Below the pieces are notes generated by a model. It was not told where the DNA came from and did not search any database. It was given only the letters and a program-made list of their open reading frames with translations. A DNA stretch of 32,923 bases, from NCBI RefSeq assembly GCF_002742265.1, contig NZ_MDGL01000146.1, forward strand, positions 1-32,923. Direction: 5' to 3'. The stretch comes from Maribacter sp. 4G9 (lineage in GTDB: Bacteria > Bacteroidota > Bacteroidia > Flavobacteriales > Flavobacteriaceae). Position numbers and translations under genes: made by a program. Numbering within the stretch: position 1 is the stretch's first letter; every line of letters starts with the position of its first letter. This document shows positions 24,904-32,742 of this stretch, piece after piece.

Positions 24904-24911
24904 TATTTTTG
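24904..24911 (+). promoter_or_regulatory. Isolated TAnnTTTG box between gcdH and its terminator
   Basis: TATTTTTG matches the -7 consensus, but no TTG is found about 20 bp upstream. If active it would start a transcript of about 65-70 nt ending at the hairpin at 24958-24983. Confidence 0.25.
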
Positions 24912-24957
24912 CCCTGCGTGTAATTAAGATTCATGTAATTTTTGAGTTAGTTAGCTT

Positions 24958-24983
24958 AAGCCGATGGGAGCATCGGCTTTTTT
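24958..24983 (+). terminator. Rho-independent terminator
   Basis: AAGCCGATG (24958-24966) pairs with CATCGGCTT (24971-24979) around GGAG and is followed by a T-run. It ends transcription from gcdH, or from a short transcript starting after 24911. Confidence 0.85.
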
Positions 24984-25009
24984 GTTTTAAAAAGCTTTTG
25001 AGACAGTTT

Positions 25010-26356
25010 TTAGGTGACCTTCAAAAAGCCCCTATACCATTTACCCGATTTTTTAACGGTACGCTTTTGGGTTTTAAAATCCACATGGACCAATCCAAAA
25101 CTGGGATGATAGCCTTCCGCCCACTCAAAGTTATCGGTTAGTGTCCACACAAAATAGCCATGAACGTTGAGACCTTCGTTTTTGGCCTTTAGCACCTGTT
25201 CCAGGTGATCTTTAAGATACTGCTTTCTATTTTTATCCTTGATTTTTCCCTTTGTGAAGGTATCATGGAATGCGGCCCCGTTTTCGGTTATAACAATATT
25301 GGGCATATTGGAATATGCATCGTATTTGCGTATCATTTCGTAAATGCTTGGTGGATATACCTCCCAATCCATCAATGTGGTACGTACGTTCCGTTTGGGG
25401 GCTTCAATAATCTTGGCCTTTATATAAGGAACAAAGTAGTTGTGTTGTATTACTTCCCGAGTATAGTTCTGTATACCTATAAAATCAAATTGAAATGCAC
25501 TTTCCTCCATATCCCCAGGCAAAATGTAAGGCTTTAGCCTTCTTAAAATAGGTAAATCTTTTGTGGGATAGCCTAGACCCAAAACAGGTTCAATAAAAAG
25601 ACGGTTTAAAAGTGCGTCCACCCTTTTTGCCGCTCGAAGATTTCTTTGGGAATTATTTTTGGGGACAATGTAGGAGCAGGAGAATGTAGTGCCAACCTTG
25701 GAATTGGGAACTATCTTCCTCAATAACCGGCCTATGCGACCCTGAGCTAATTGCGCATGATGAACGGCCGGCAGGAAATTGCGCAATCTTTTTTTGCCCG
25801 GAGCGTGCACACCCAAAAAATAACCACCGCCAGTAAACACCATCGGCTCATTCAAAACCATCCAATATTTCACCCGGTCACCAAAGGACTGAGCGCAAAT
25901 CTTGGTGTATTCCTCTAACCATTGAAGGACTTCCCTATTGGTCCAACCTCCTTTCAATTCAAGGGCATGGGGCAGGTCCCAATGGTACAAGGTAGCCCAA
26001 GGCGTTATGCCAAGTTCCAAACAGTAGTCGATGACCCTATTGTAGAAGGCAATTCCCTCCGGATTTATTTTACCGGTACCAGTAGGCAATATCCTGCTCC
26101 AGGAAATGGAGAAGCGAAAATTTGGGATATTTAAGGATTTCATCAGGTCGATATCTTCCTTGTACCTGTGGTAAAAATCACAACTTGTCTTGGCGGTCTC
26201 ATTGCCACGGATATTTCCTTTCTTTGAGCTGAAAATATCCCAAATGGAAGGTCCCTTGCCATGTTTGTCATGGGCACCCTCTATCTGAAAAGCGGCGGTG
26301 GAAACCCCCCAAATAAAATCCTTGCCAAAACCTGAGGAGTGAATCTTTTTTGCCAT
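25010..26356 (-). CDS. Glycoside hydrolase family 1 (beta-glucosidase type)
   Basis: This 448-residue (beta/alpha)8 enzyme has the GH1 N-terminal signature F-I-W-G-V-S-T-A-A-F-Q-I-E-G-A. The acid/base Glu170 is in V-L-N-E-P, and the nucleophile Glu358 is in I-T-E-N-G-A. Y-H-W-D-L-P at 124-129 is also conserved. There is no signal peptide, so it is cytoplasmic. GH1 enzymes cleave beta-glucosides, beta-galactosides and related bonds with retention. It is the last gene of a three-gene operon, 8 bp after a glycosyltransferase-like gene. This suggests turnover of a glycoside made or exposed by that operon rather than import of a dietary sugar. No SusC/SusD pair is present. Confidence 0.93.
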   Translation of the reverse strand: MAKKIHSSGFGKDFIWGVSTAAFQIEGAHDKHGKGPSIWDIFSSKKGNIRGNETAKTSCDFYHRYKEDIDLMKSLNIPNFRFSISWSRILPTGTGKINPEGIAFYNRVIDYCLELGITPWATLYHWDLPHALELKGGWTNREVLQWLEEYTKICAQSFGDRVKYWMVLNEPMVFTGGGYFLGVHAPGKKRLRNFLPAVHHAQLAQGRIGRLLRKIVPNSKVGTTFSCSYIVPKNNSQRNLRAAKRVDALLNRLFIEPVLGLGYPTKDLPILRRLKPYILPGDMEESAFQFDFIGIQNYTREVIQHNYFVPYIKAKIIEAPKRNVRTTLMDWEVYPPSIYEMIRKYDAYSNMPNIVITENGAAFHDTFTKGKIKDKNRKQYLKDHLEQVLKAKNEGLNVHGYFVWTLTDNFEWAEGYHPSFGLVHVDFKTQKRTVKKSGKWYRGFLKVT

Positions 26357-26364
26357 GAAGAACC

Positions 26365-27360
26365 CTATGCCTGTAAGCTTTTCTGAAGTAGTTTTTGAAC
26401 TATTTCACTGGTAATATTTGGGTAATCTACTTCAATTTTTTTACTGGAGGCCACCCAATCCATGACTTTGGGAAGGTGCTTCTCCTTTAAGGATTTTATG
26501 ACTGGAATATTCATTTCCTGTAAAGCGGCCGCATTGCATTGTTGTTCATATTGACCTTTCATAGGAACTACGAGTAGCTTCTTTTGCATGTAAAGGGCTT
26601 CCGCTGGGGTTTCAAAACCGGCACCGCATAGAACGCCCTTACTGGTGGCCATGCTTTCCACAAAGGCTTCGTTGGTAATGGGGCGTATGCTTAAATTCTT
26701 GGTGACGGTTTCCTTGATGTTGTGCTTGGAAAAAACATCCCACCTTACCTTGGGTATTTGTGAAAGAAAATGAATGATTTTTCCATCGCTATAGGAAGGT
26801 AGATATACAGTATAGTGTTCCCCTTCGTAAACGTGGGTATTACGAACATCGGCCCTGATAATAGGCGTAAAAATACCCTCGTCATAGGATTTAAAATGTA
26901 ATCCAAAATGGTGGCTGCCCGGTGCATAATTCTTTAAGATCATTCTACCGAAGGTGTCCTTCTTTTTAGGTTTTGGGGCCTTATTGGAAAGCACGGCGGA
27001 TTGATGGCTAAAGCTGTAGCATGGTTTTTCCTCCAATTTGCATGCCCATGCCGTAACTGGTTCAAAATCATTGATGATCAAATGGTAGTCCTGAACAGGA
27101 ATGCTTCGGATTTCCTTTTGCAATCGCAAGGTGTTCGATTTCACGTAGGTTTTCCACATATCCACACCCCCTTTTTTTCCAAAGATGAAGCTCAATCCCT
27201 TGCATCGGTATTTAATCGAGTAGGGCAAGTCTATATCGGCCTGGGTACCGCTGATCAAGATATCCAGATCTATATTTTCATCAAGCAGGGCCGGAATTAC
27301 GTCCCTTGCCCTGCTTAAATGCCCGTTTCCGGTACCTTGAATGGCATATAATACCCGCAT
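26365..27360 (-). CDS. Glycosyltransferase-like protein (GT-B, MJ1255/COG1819-like)
   Basis: This 331-residue protein begins with M-R-V-L-Y-A-I-Q-G-T-G-N-G-H-L-S-R-A-R-D, the glycine-rich first loop of GT-B enzymes related to MurG and to archaeal MJ1255. A C-terminal Rossmann half contains G-V-L-C-G-A-G-F-E-T-P-A-E-A-L-Y, where a nucleotide-sugar donor would bind. It probably transfers a sugar to a lipid or small acceptor. Donor and acceptor cannot be read from sequence. It lies 13 bp after the LpxH-like gene and 8 bp before the GH1 gene. Confidence 0.8.
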   Translation of the reverse strand: MRVLYAIQGTGNGHLSRARDVIPALLDENIDLDILISGTQADIDLPYSIKYRCKGLSFIFGKKGGVDMWKTYVKSNTLRLQKEIRSIPVQDYHLIINDFEPVTAWACKLEEKPCYSFSHQSAVLSNKAPKPKKKDTFGRMILKNYAPGSHHFGLHFKSYDEGIFTPIIRADVRNTHVYEGEHYTVYLPSYSDGKIIHFLSQIPKVRWDVFSKHNIKETVTKNLSIRPITNEAFVESMATSKGVLCGAGFETPAEALYMQKKLLVVPMKGQYEQQCNAAALQEMNIPVIKSLKEKHLPKVMDWVASSKKIEVDYPNITSEIVQKLLQKSLQA

Positions 27361-27373
27361 TGTCCTTAATGGA

Positions 27374-28234
27374 TTATTTTAATTTTACCAATCCGCTTGT
27401 CCTGAATTCATCCAACAAGCTTTGAAAGAGTTCCGCTCTTTCCAGAACCGGATGTTCCTCTTGGGTATCCTCCAATTGATTTTGTATACCCTTATCATTA
27501 TAAAAGGAGTAGAGCTCCCATTGACCGTTAGCGTATTCCAAGGAAGTTAGGTTTTCAATCCAATCCCCGGAATTCAAATAGGTAACCGCACCTTTTTCCG
27601 TTTCGATCTGGCGAATCTCCGGTTGGTGTATATGACCACAAACAACAAAATCATAACCGTTTTCAATAGCGATTTCTGAGGCAGTGGTTTCAAAATTGTT
27701 AATGAATTTGACAGCCGACTTCACCCCGTTCTTTATTTTTTTGGACATGGAGATAGGGCCTCGCCCTAATTTTTTGCTAAAAAAATTAATAGCCCTGTTC
27801 AATAGTATCAGAAAATCATATCCTTTGGCCCCGAGCTTGGCGACCCATTTGGAGTGTTGCATGGTCACATCAAAGACATCCCCATGAAAGAACCATGCCT
27901 TTCTACCGTGAAGGGGCAAGACCACTTTGTTGACAATGCTCAAGGAACCCATCTGAAACCCAGTAAACTTACGGAGCATCTCATCATGATTGCCCGTAAC
28001 GTAATGTATTTTGACACCCTTTGCGATCCAACCCATAAGGTATTTGACCACCTTCATGTGCGACTTGGGCCAGTAGCGCTTACTAAATTGCCAAATATCA
28101 ATAATGTCACCGTTTAGAATTACCTCCTGAGGGGCAATGGACTTTAAGTAAAGCAATAGCTCGTTCGCGTGACATCCATAGGTGCCTAAATGCACATCGG
28201 ATATGACCACAATATCAACAGGTCTTTTTTTCAT
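27374..28234 (-). CDS. LpxH-like metallophosphoesterase (UDP-2,3-diacylglucosamine diphosphatase family)
   Basis: This 286-residue calcineurin-like phosphoesterase shows all metal-binding blocks: D-V-H (13-15), N-G-D (41-43), G-N-H-D (81-84), H-G-D (117-119) and G-H-I-H (200-203). The W-Q-F/Y-W-P region fits the LpxH group, which makes lipid X in lipid A synthesis. The position in an operon with a glycosyltransferase and a glycosidase, and the longer C-terminus, leave open a paralogous role on another nucleotide-linked or phosphorylated lipid, so I do not assign lpxH. It is the first gene of the operon. No TAnnTTTG promoter was found upstream. Confidence 0.8.
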   Translation of the reverse strand: MKKRPVDIVVISDVHLGTYGCHANELLLYLKSIAPQEVILNGDIIDIWQFSKRYWPKSHMKVVKYLMGWIAKGVKIHYVTGNHDEMLRKFTGFQMGSLSIVNKVVLPLHGRKAWFFHGDVFDVTMQHSKWVAKLGAKGYDFLILLNRAINFFSKKLGRGPISMSKKIKNGVKSAVKFINNFETTASEIAIENGYDFVVCGHIHQPEIRQIETEKGAVTYLNSGDWIENLTSLEYANGQWELYSFYNDKGIQNQLEDTQEEHPVLERAELFQSLLDEFRTSGLVKLK

Positions 28235-28730
28235 AAGGGTCGATGAATTGGTGGTGATTTTTTCTTGAGTGGAATAGACTGATGGGTGAGTTTACTGAAA
28301 AACTTGGGGAAAAAGTAGTAAGAAGTTTCAGTCTTATTTTCACGCGTTTATATAAAGAATAAGAGATCCCTAAATGAATATTTTCTTTAAGTGAGGTAAA
28401 TAGTTCACCATAAAAATTCCCTCGATGAGGGTTTCATCCAAAGAAAATCTCTGACTACAAAGTTCTCCTTTTACACGACCAACTTGGTTACGTGCAACTT
28501 ATCTTTTGGTTACCTGATTGTTAAGTCGGTTTTAGAAGGGCCTACAATGGGAGGCAAGTCTCAAAAGACATTTTGTAAGCCAGTAATTTATAGGTAACAA
28601 CAGTTTCCACTTGGTTCACCACAAAAATCGATGAACTCGCAACAAATAGTTCCGTGACGGAAATAGGGAAACTATATTTACAGTGTAATAAAAAAGTAAA
28701 TAATTTTTCATTTTCATATAGTGTTCTCGT
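28235..28730. other. Intergenic region, no gene recognised
   Basis: About 500 bp precede the LpxH-like operon. No tRNA fold or credible ORF was found on either strand. One minus-strand frame stays open for about 44 codons ending at a TAG near 28374, but it has no suitable start except an ATG 13 codons before the end. A plus-strand terminator follows directly, so an undetected transcript is possible. Confidence 0.4.
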
Positions 28731-28766
28731 AAAAGAGTCTGGTTAAAAAAAGCCAGACTCTTTTTA
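28731..28766 (+). terminator. Strong hairpin terminator with no plus-strand gene before it
   Basis: AAAAGAGTCTGG (28731-28742) pairs with CCAGACTCTTTT (28753-28764) around a 10-nt loop, followed by T on the plus strand. The nearest genes on both sides are on the minus strand, so it would end an unannotated plus-strand transcript, or serve as a second stop for minus-strand readthrough. Confidence 0.65.
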
Positions 28767-28789
28767 GTTTGTGCCGTTTGGAAACAAAA

Positions 28790-28829
28790 AAATAAAGGGC
28801 CGTTGGAAATTTCCAACGGCCCTTTATTT
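28790..28829. terminator. 40-bp perfect palindrome, terminator after the nucleotidyltransferase gene
   Basis: The sequence is exactly self-complementary around 28809/28810, with GGGCCGTTGGAAA as the GC-rich arm and A/T ends. It lies 16 bp after the nucleotidyltransferase stop and should terminate in both directions. Confidence 0.85.
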
Positions 28830-28844
28830 CTAACACAGGTTTTT

Positions 28845-29720
28845 CTACCACAACGGTGTTCTATACAGCCCCTGTTCCGTTTTGGCTTTAAGGTTCTGCA
28901 CGGCCTCTTCACGATCACTTGCATAGGTAACCCCAAACCATTCCGCACCGGAAGGAATACATTTTACCTCCACTTCGTTGGCCTGTAGCATTTCCTGGAT
29001 CATAAAAGGAAGATAAAGTTCGCTTGAAGCTATTTTTTTCTCGTCTTGTAGAAATACCTTCAATTCAGCATCTATCTTGTCAAAAATGGAAGGCCTACAA
29101 ACCCAGAAATTCATACTGGCTTGTTCGTCGCCCGTAAATTCTAGTCCGGTATCCTCATCCACGATTTTGTCGCCCTGTTGGACCAGTTTTAATCGTTCGT
29201 TTACGGATATCAAGTTATCTCCCTCTACCTTACATACTCCTCTTGAAACGGAACCGTGTTCAGATAGGGTATCCTTTAAGGTGTATCCCAAAAGGGCGAA
29301 TGCCTCGTTATTGGATTTTATGAAGTCGGCCGCTTTTTTATAGACGGCTTGGCCGTAATAGTCATCCGCATTTAATACCACAAAAGGCCCGTCAATAACA
29401 TTTCTGGCCGTCCACACGGCATGTGCCGTTCCCCAAGGTTTTTGACGATCGCCTTTATAGTCCACTCCATCTGGCAGATCCGTCAATTCCTGGGCCAGTA
29501 CATTTATTTTAATGTTTTTTGGCAATCTTTCACTTAAATATTCCTCCAAAAAGGAAACATTATCTTTTTTGGTGATGACCACGATTTGTTCAAAATTGTT
29601 TTGTAGTGCATCGTAGATGGCAAACTCCATCAGGAATTCCCCTTCGGGTCCCAAATCATCGAACTGTTTCAGTTTTCCATATCTACTTCCGCTACCTGCG
29701 GCCATTAAAAGTAATGTCAT
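28845..29720 (-). CDS. Sugar-phosphate nucleotidyltransferase-like protein
   Basis: This 291-residue protein has the nucleotidyltransferase (GT-A-like) fold. The N-terminal nucleotide-binding loop is L-L-L-M-A-A-G-S-G-S-R-Y-G-K-L-K-Q (residues 3-19), and the metal-binding segment is V-L-N-A-D-D-Y. Such enzymes join a sugar phosphate to NTP to give an NDP-sugar. It lacks features that would identify it as GalU or RmlA, so substrate and symbol are left open. It could supply a donor to the glycosyltransferase operon downstream, but the two are separated by strong terminators. A -7 box lies at 29740-29747. Confidence 0.8.
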   Translation of the reverse strand: MTLLLMAAGSGSRYGKLKQFDDLGPEGEFLMEFAIYDALQNNFEQIVVITKKDNVSFLEEYLSERLPKNIKINVLAQELTDLPDGVDYKGDRQKPWGTAHAVWTARNVIDGPFVVLNADDYYGQAVYKKAADFIKSNNEAFALLGYTLKDTLSEHGSVSRGVCKVEGDNLISVNERLKLVQQGDKIVDEDTGLEFTGDEQASMNFWVCRPSIFDKIDAELKVFLQDEKKIASSELYLPFMIQEMLQANEVEVKCIPSGAEWFGVTYASDREEAVQNLKAKTEQGLYRTPLW

Positions 29721-29739
29721 GATTTTAAATTTTAAGATT

Positions 29740-29747
29740 CAAAAATA
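29740..29747 (-). promoter_or_regulatory. -7 box before the nucleotidyltransferase gene
   Basis: The minus strand reads TATTTTTG, 20 bp before the ATG. No TTG is present at the expected -33 position. Confidence 0.45.
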
Positions 29748-29862
29748 AGGATTGTGATGAAAATAGCGGGGAAGAATCGGCCAAACAGTTGAGGATTCCC
29801 CATGAAGTTGCCTTTTTAGCTTCCGTTGCTACCTCTAAGGTTATTGATAGAGCATAGCAAAC

Positions 29863-29874
29863 TGATAATTATCA
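29863..29874 (+). promoter_or_regulatory. FNR/Crp-type operator before hemN
   Basis: TGATAATTATCA is a perfect palindrome of the form TGAT-N4-ATCA, the core of FNR-family sites. Its centre is about 40 bp before the transcription start inferred from the -7 box at 29898, the usual place for an activating regulator. Confidence 0.6.
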
Positions 29875-29897
29875 TATTTTTTGGTCGGTGTCGGGAT

Positions 29898-29905
29898 TAG
29901 ATTTG
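29898..29905 (+). promoter_or_regulatory. -7 box of the hemN-uspA promoter
   Basis: TAGATTTG matches TAnnTTTG exactly and lies 19 bp before the hemN ATG. There is no TTG at -33; the palindrome at 29863-29874 lies close to that position instead, consistent with an activator-dependent promoter. Confidence 0.65.
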
Positions 29906-29924
29906 TACCATATTTAAACCAACT

Positions 29925-31286
29925 ATGTGCAATCTTATTCAAAAATATAATATTCCGGGTCCTAGGTACACAAGCTACCCAACGGTCCCTTTTTGGGATA
30001 TTCATTCGTTTTCGGGCAAAAAATGGGAAGCTACGGTGAAGAAAAGCTTTTCTGAATCCAACGCCAAGGAAGGCATCAGTCTATACATCCATCTTCCCTT
30101 TTGTGAGAGTATGTGTACGTTTTGTGGGTGCCATAAGCGCATCACCAAAAGGCACGATGTTGAGATTCCTTACATACGCACCTTGTTGAAGGAATGGTCC
30201 CTTTATTTGGAGTTGTTCGACGAAAGGCCGATTATCAAGGAGCTCCATTTGGGAGGCGGTACCCCTACTTTTTTCAGTCCGGAAAACCTTCAAATGCTTA
30301 TCAACGGTCTTTTTAGAAGGGCCGATAGGGCGGAGGATTATGAATTTAGTTTTGAAGGACACCCCAACAATACAACTAAGGAACATCTTCAGGCACTATA
30401 CGATGTTGGATTTAGAAGGGTAAGCTACGGGGTACAGGACTATAATGAGACCGTACAAAAGGCCATTCATAGGGTACAGTCCTTTGAAAATGTAAAAAAT
30501 GTTACGGATTGGGCCAGGGAAATTGGCTATACGTCCATCAGTCATGATATCATATTCGGTTTACCGCACCAGACCTTGGAACATGTTCTGGAAACTATAG
30601 AAAAAACCCAATCATTGATGCCGGATCGATTGGCATTTTACAGTTATGCCCATGTGCCTTGGCTTAAGGGAAACGGTCAGCGTGGCTACAAGGATTCCGA
30701 TCTGCCATCTGCAGAGGAAAAGCGCGCACAATATGAATCCGGAAAAATGGAATTGGCAAAGGCTGGTTACACAGAAATTGGCATGGACCACTTCGCATTG
30801 GAGACGGACGGTCTGTATCAATCCATGCAAAATGGGAAATTGCACCGGAACTTTATGGGCTATACCGCTTCCAAAACCCAATTAATGGTAGGCTTGGGAG
30901 CCTCGAGTATCAGCGATAGCTGGTATGGTTTCGCCCAAAATGTTAAAAGCCTGGAGGAATACCAACACTTGGTAGAGCATAACATCATCCCCATTTTTAG
31001 AGGTCATATTTTAACTGATGAGGATATCGTTATCAGAAAACATATTCTAAATTTAATGTGCCAATTGGAGACGCTCTGGTTCGGGGAACCCATGCAGTTC
31101 AAAGCGCTTCCCGTAGTCTTGGAAAGATTAAGGGAAATGAAGGACGACGGTCTTCTGGAAATGACTCCCTATCAATTAAGAATCACCCAAAAAGGAAGGC
31201 CTTTCGTTCGCAATATCTGTATGGCCTTCGATTTGAAATTACACGAAAAAACACCGGAGACCAGATTGTTCTCCATGACCATTTGA
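29925..31286 (+). CDS. hemN: Oxygen-independent coproporphyrinogen III oxidase (radical SAM)
   Basis: This 453-residue enzyme has the HemN radical-SAM cluster motif C-E-S-M-C-T-F-C-G-C (Cys60, 64, 67 and 69). It also has the N-terminal G-P-R-Y-T-S-Y-P-T strip and L-H-L-G-G-G-T-P-T-F. The length and the extra cysteine of C-x3-C-x2-C-x-C separate HemN from the shorter HemW-type proteins. It decarboxylates coproporphyrinogen III without oxygen, a step in anaerobic heme synthesis. This fits the FNR-like site upstream and the heme demand of the cytochromes in this window. The universal stress protein gene follows and is probably cotranscribed. Confidence 0.95.
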   Translation: MCNLIQKYNIPGPRYTSYPTVPFWDIHSFSGKKWEATVKKSFSESNAKEGISLYIHLPFCESMCTFCGCHKRITKRHDVEIPYIRTLLKEWSLYLELFDERPIIKELHLGGGTPTFFSPENLQMLINGLFRRADRAEDYEFSFEGHPNNTTKEHLQALYDVGFRRVSYGVQDYNETVQKAIHRVQSFENVKNVTDWAREIGYTSISHDIIFGLPHQTLEHVLETIEKTQSLMPDRLAFYSYAHVPWLKGNGQRGYKDSDLPSAEEKRAQYESGKMELAKAGYTEIGMDHFALETDGLYQSMQNGKLHRNFMGYTASKTQLMVGLGASSISDSWYGFAQNVKSLEEYQHLVEHNIIPIFRGHILTDEDIVIRKHILNLMCQLETLWFGEPMQFKALPVVLERLREMKDDGLLEMTPYQLRITQKGRPFVRNICMAFDLKLHEKTPETRLFSMTI

Positions 31287-31310
31287 TTGTTTAACCTAAA
31301 TCTTGTACGT

Positions 31311-32132
31311 ATGAAAAATATAATTGTTCCCATAGATTTTTCGGATATCTCGGAATATGCATTTGAGGTAGCGGCTTCCATTGCAAAAAAGCACAACGCC
31401 ACTTTGTATGTGCTGCACATGTTGGAGTTGAATCAGGCAATGCTTACCTCTACGGAAGGCTTTCATCCGGAGCAGACCGTATTTTTGATAAAGTTGGCGG
31501 AAAAAAGATTGGACGACTTTTTGGACAAACCTTATTTGAAAGGGGTAAAGGTAGAGCCAATAATAAAGCACTACAAGGTTTTTGGTGAGATTAGCGAAGT
31601 TGCCGAAGAAAACGATGTGGATTTGATCGTGATGGGTAGCCAAGGTGCGGACGGACTCAAGGAGATGTTCGTGGGTTCCAATACTGAAAAGGTTGTAAGA
31701 AACTCCGGTATTCCCGTATTGGTCATCAAATCGAAAATAACCGATTTCAATCCAAAGCAGATCGTTTTTGCATGTGATTTGAAAAACGAAAACATACATG
31801 CACTGCAACGGGCCAAGTTCATTGCCGATAGTTTTTCGGCAGAATTGAAACTGGTCTATATCAATACTCCGGGAGACGATTTTTTAAGTACCGCCGAAAT
31901 TCAAAAACGAATAAAATCATTTTGCGACCTGGTCGGTTTTGATCTGCTTATAGCCATTTACAATGACTATAATGTTGAGCGGGGTGTACTGAATTTTGGA
32001 ATGGAAAGCAATGCCGATATGATCGGTGTCCCCACCCATGGAAGAAAAGGACTTTCACACTTTTTCATGGGCAGTATAGGAGAGGATATTGCTAACCACG
32101 CAAGCTTACCTGTGGTAACCTTTAAGATTTAG
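31311..32132 (+). CDS. Universal stress protein, two tandem UspA domains
   Basis: This 273-residue protein starts at the ATG at 31311 (M-K-N-I-I-V-P-I-D-F-S), where the first UspA strand begins; a longer frame adds eight residues with no homology. The first domain (about 1-148) has the ATP-binding pattern G-x2-G-x9-G-S (starting G-S-Q-G-A-D-G). The second domain (about 150-273) has T-H-G-R-K-G-L-S-H-F-F-M-G-S. Tandem Usp proteins respond to stress or low oxygen in many bacteria. It begins 25 bp after hemN and shares its inferred FNR-type promoter. Confidence 0.92.
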   Translation: MKNIIVPIDFSDISEYAFEVAASIAKKHNATLYVLHMLELNQAMLTSTEGFHPEQTVFLIKLAEKRLDDFLDKPYLKGVKVEPIIKHYKVFGEISEVAEENDVDLIVMGSQGADGLKEMFVGSNTEKVVRNSGIPVLVIKSKITDFNPKQIVFACDLKNENIHALQRAKFIADSFSAELKLVYINTPGDDFLSTAEIQKRIKSFCDLVGFDLLIAIYNDYNVERGVLNFGMESNADMIGVPTHGRKGLSHFFMGSIGEDIANHASLPVVTFKI

Positions 32133-32165
32133 TTGGTTGAGGAAATCACAGTTTTTAGTTGGTTG

Positions 32166-32192
32166 AAAAGGGTGCCTTGGCACCCTTTTTTT
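32166..32192 (+). terminator. Terminator of the hemN-uspA operon
   Basis: AAAAGGGTGCC and GGCACCCTTTT (32166-32187) form a stem with a very short loop, followed by more T. It lies 34 bp after the uspA stop. Confidence 0.85.
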
Positions 32193-32361
32193 ATACCAAT
32201 TTCATGCCAATGGGATCCCAATTGACCGGTTGTTTTTTATAGTAACTTTCATTGGCCAATAGGGCAGCACCAGCGGCCCTTAAACCAAAAGTTTTAACAC
32301 TTTTATCATGATTGAAGTAATTACCACTTATTTGATGATTTTGGTTAACATAATAGGATTG
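32191..32361 (-). pseudogene. C-terminal remnant, possibly Gfo/Idh/MocA oxidoreductase
   Basis: A minus-strand frame of 56 codons ends at TAA (32193-32191). It has no start and is closed upstream by an in-frame stop at 32364. It encodes F-G-L-R-A-A-G-A-A-L-L-A-N-E-S-Y-Y, then P-V-N-W-D-P-I-G-M-K-L-V at the end. Such endings are typical of bacterial Gfo/Idh/MocA-type oxidoreductases, but I am not certain of the family. Another frame upstream (about 32362-32410) also reads like protein, suggesting a frameshift. Confidence 0.4.
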
Positions 32362-32484
32362 TTACATCATTGTCCGTGGTATCAATTGATACTAATGGCG
32401 AACCACCGGATTTTTCAGATTTTATACCGGGAAATGGTATAAAAAGAATTCCTTTCGATTGAACCAAGAAGAAGTATTAAATAT
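32193..32484. other. Decayed region without an intact gene
   Basis: The stretch between the uspA terminator and the small membrane ORF holds the oxidoreductase-like remnant, the perfect palindrome GTATCAATTGATAC (32379-32392) and the inverted repeat TTTATACC/GGTATAAA (32421-32442). No promoter or complete gene is seen. Confidence 0.5.
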
Positions 32485-32727
32485 TTAACTCGCTTTCACC
32501 TCTTCTAGAGTTTCTTCGGTTTTTTTATCAACCTTGGAATTTGAGAGGGTAAGATTTGATTTTTTCTTTTTACTGGATCTTAGCCATTTTTCCTCCCTGT
32601 ACCTCATAAAGCTTTTCGATTTGAAAATATGAGGTGCAAATGAAATGGCCAATGCTCCCAAACCTATTCCCAAAAGTGCATTGGGGTCAATGAAAAAATC
32701 GCTAAAAGAAAAAACACCAATAATCAA
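32485..32727 (-). CDS. Small membrane protein or truncated gene end, function unknown
   Basis: The frame has 80 codons from a TTG at 32727. It shows one or two hydrophobic stretches (I-I-G-V-F-S-F at the start, N-A-L-L-G-I-G-L-G-A-L-A-I-S-F-A near 16-31), then a basic and charged tail (K-K-K-K, E-E-T-L-E-E-V). I do not recognise a family. No ATG precedes the hydrophobic part. The frame stays open through the proposed IS66 boundary at 32743 to a stop inside the element, so this may be the 3' part of a gene cut by that insertion rather than a complete gene. Confidence 0.4.
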   Translation of the reverse strand: MIIGVFSFSDFFIDPNALLGIGLGALAISFAPHIFKSKSFMRYREEKWLRSSKKKKSNLTLSNSKVDKKTEETLEEVKAS

Positions 32728-32742
32728 AAGTGTAGAAAACGG

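Noticed and set aside
17526-28234. A polysaccharide utilisation locus
   Set aside because: No SusC/SusD-like genes are present and the GH1 enzyme has no signal peptide, so the canonical label is not justified.
28616-28948. Minus-strand ORF of 110 codons
   Set aside because: It runs through the 40-bp palindrome and overlaps the nucleotidyltransferase gene in another frame; the peptide has no recognisable features.
29863-29874. Fur box before hemN
   Set aside because: The palindrome resembles part of an iron box but lacks the central bases of the 7-1-7 form; TGAT-N4-ATCA and the gene context fit FNR better.
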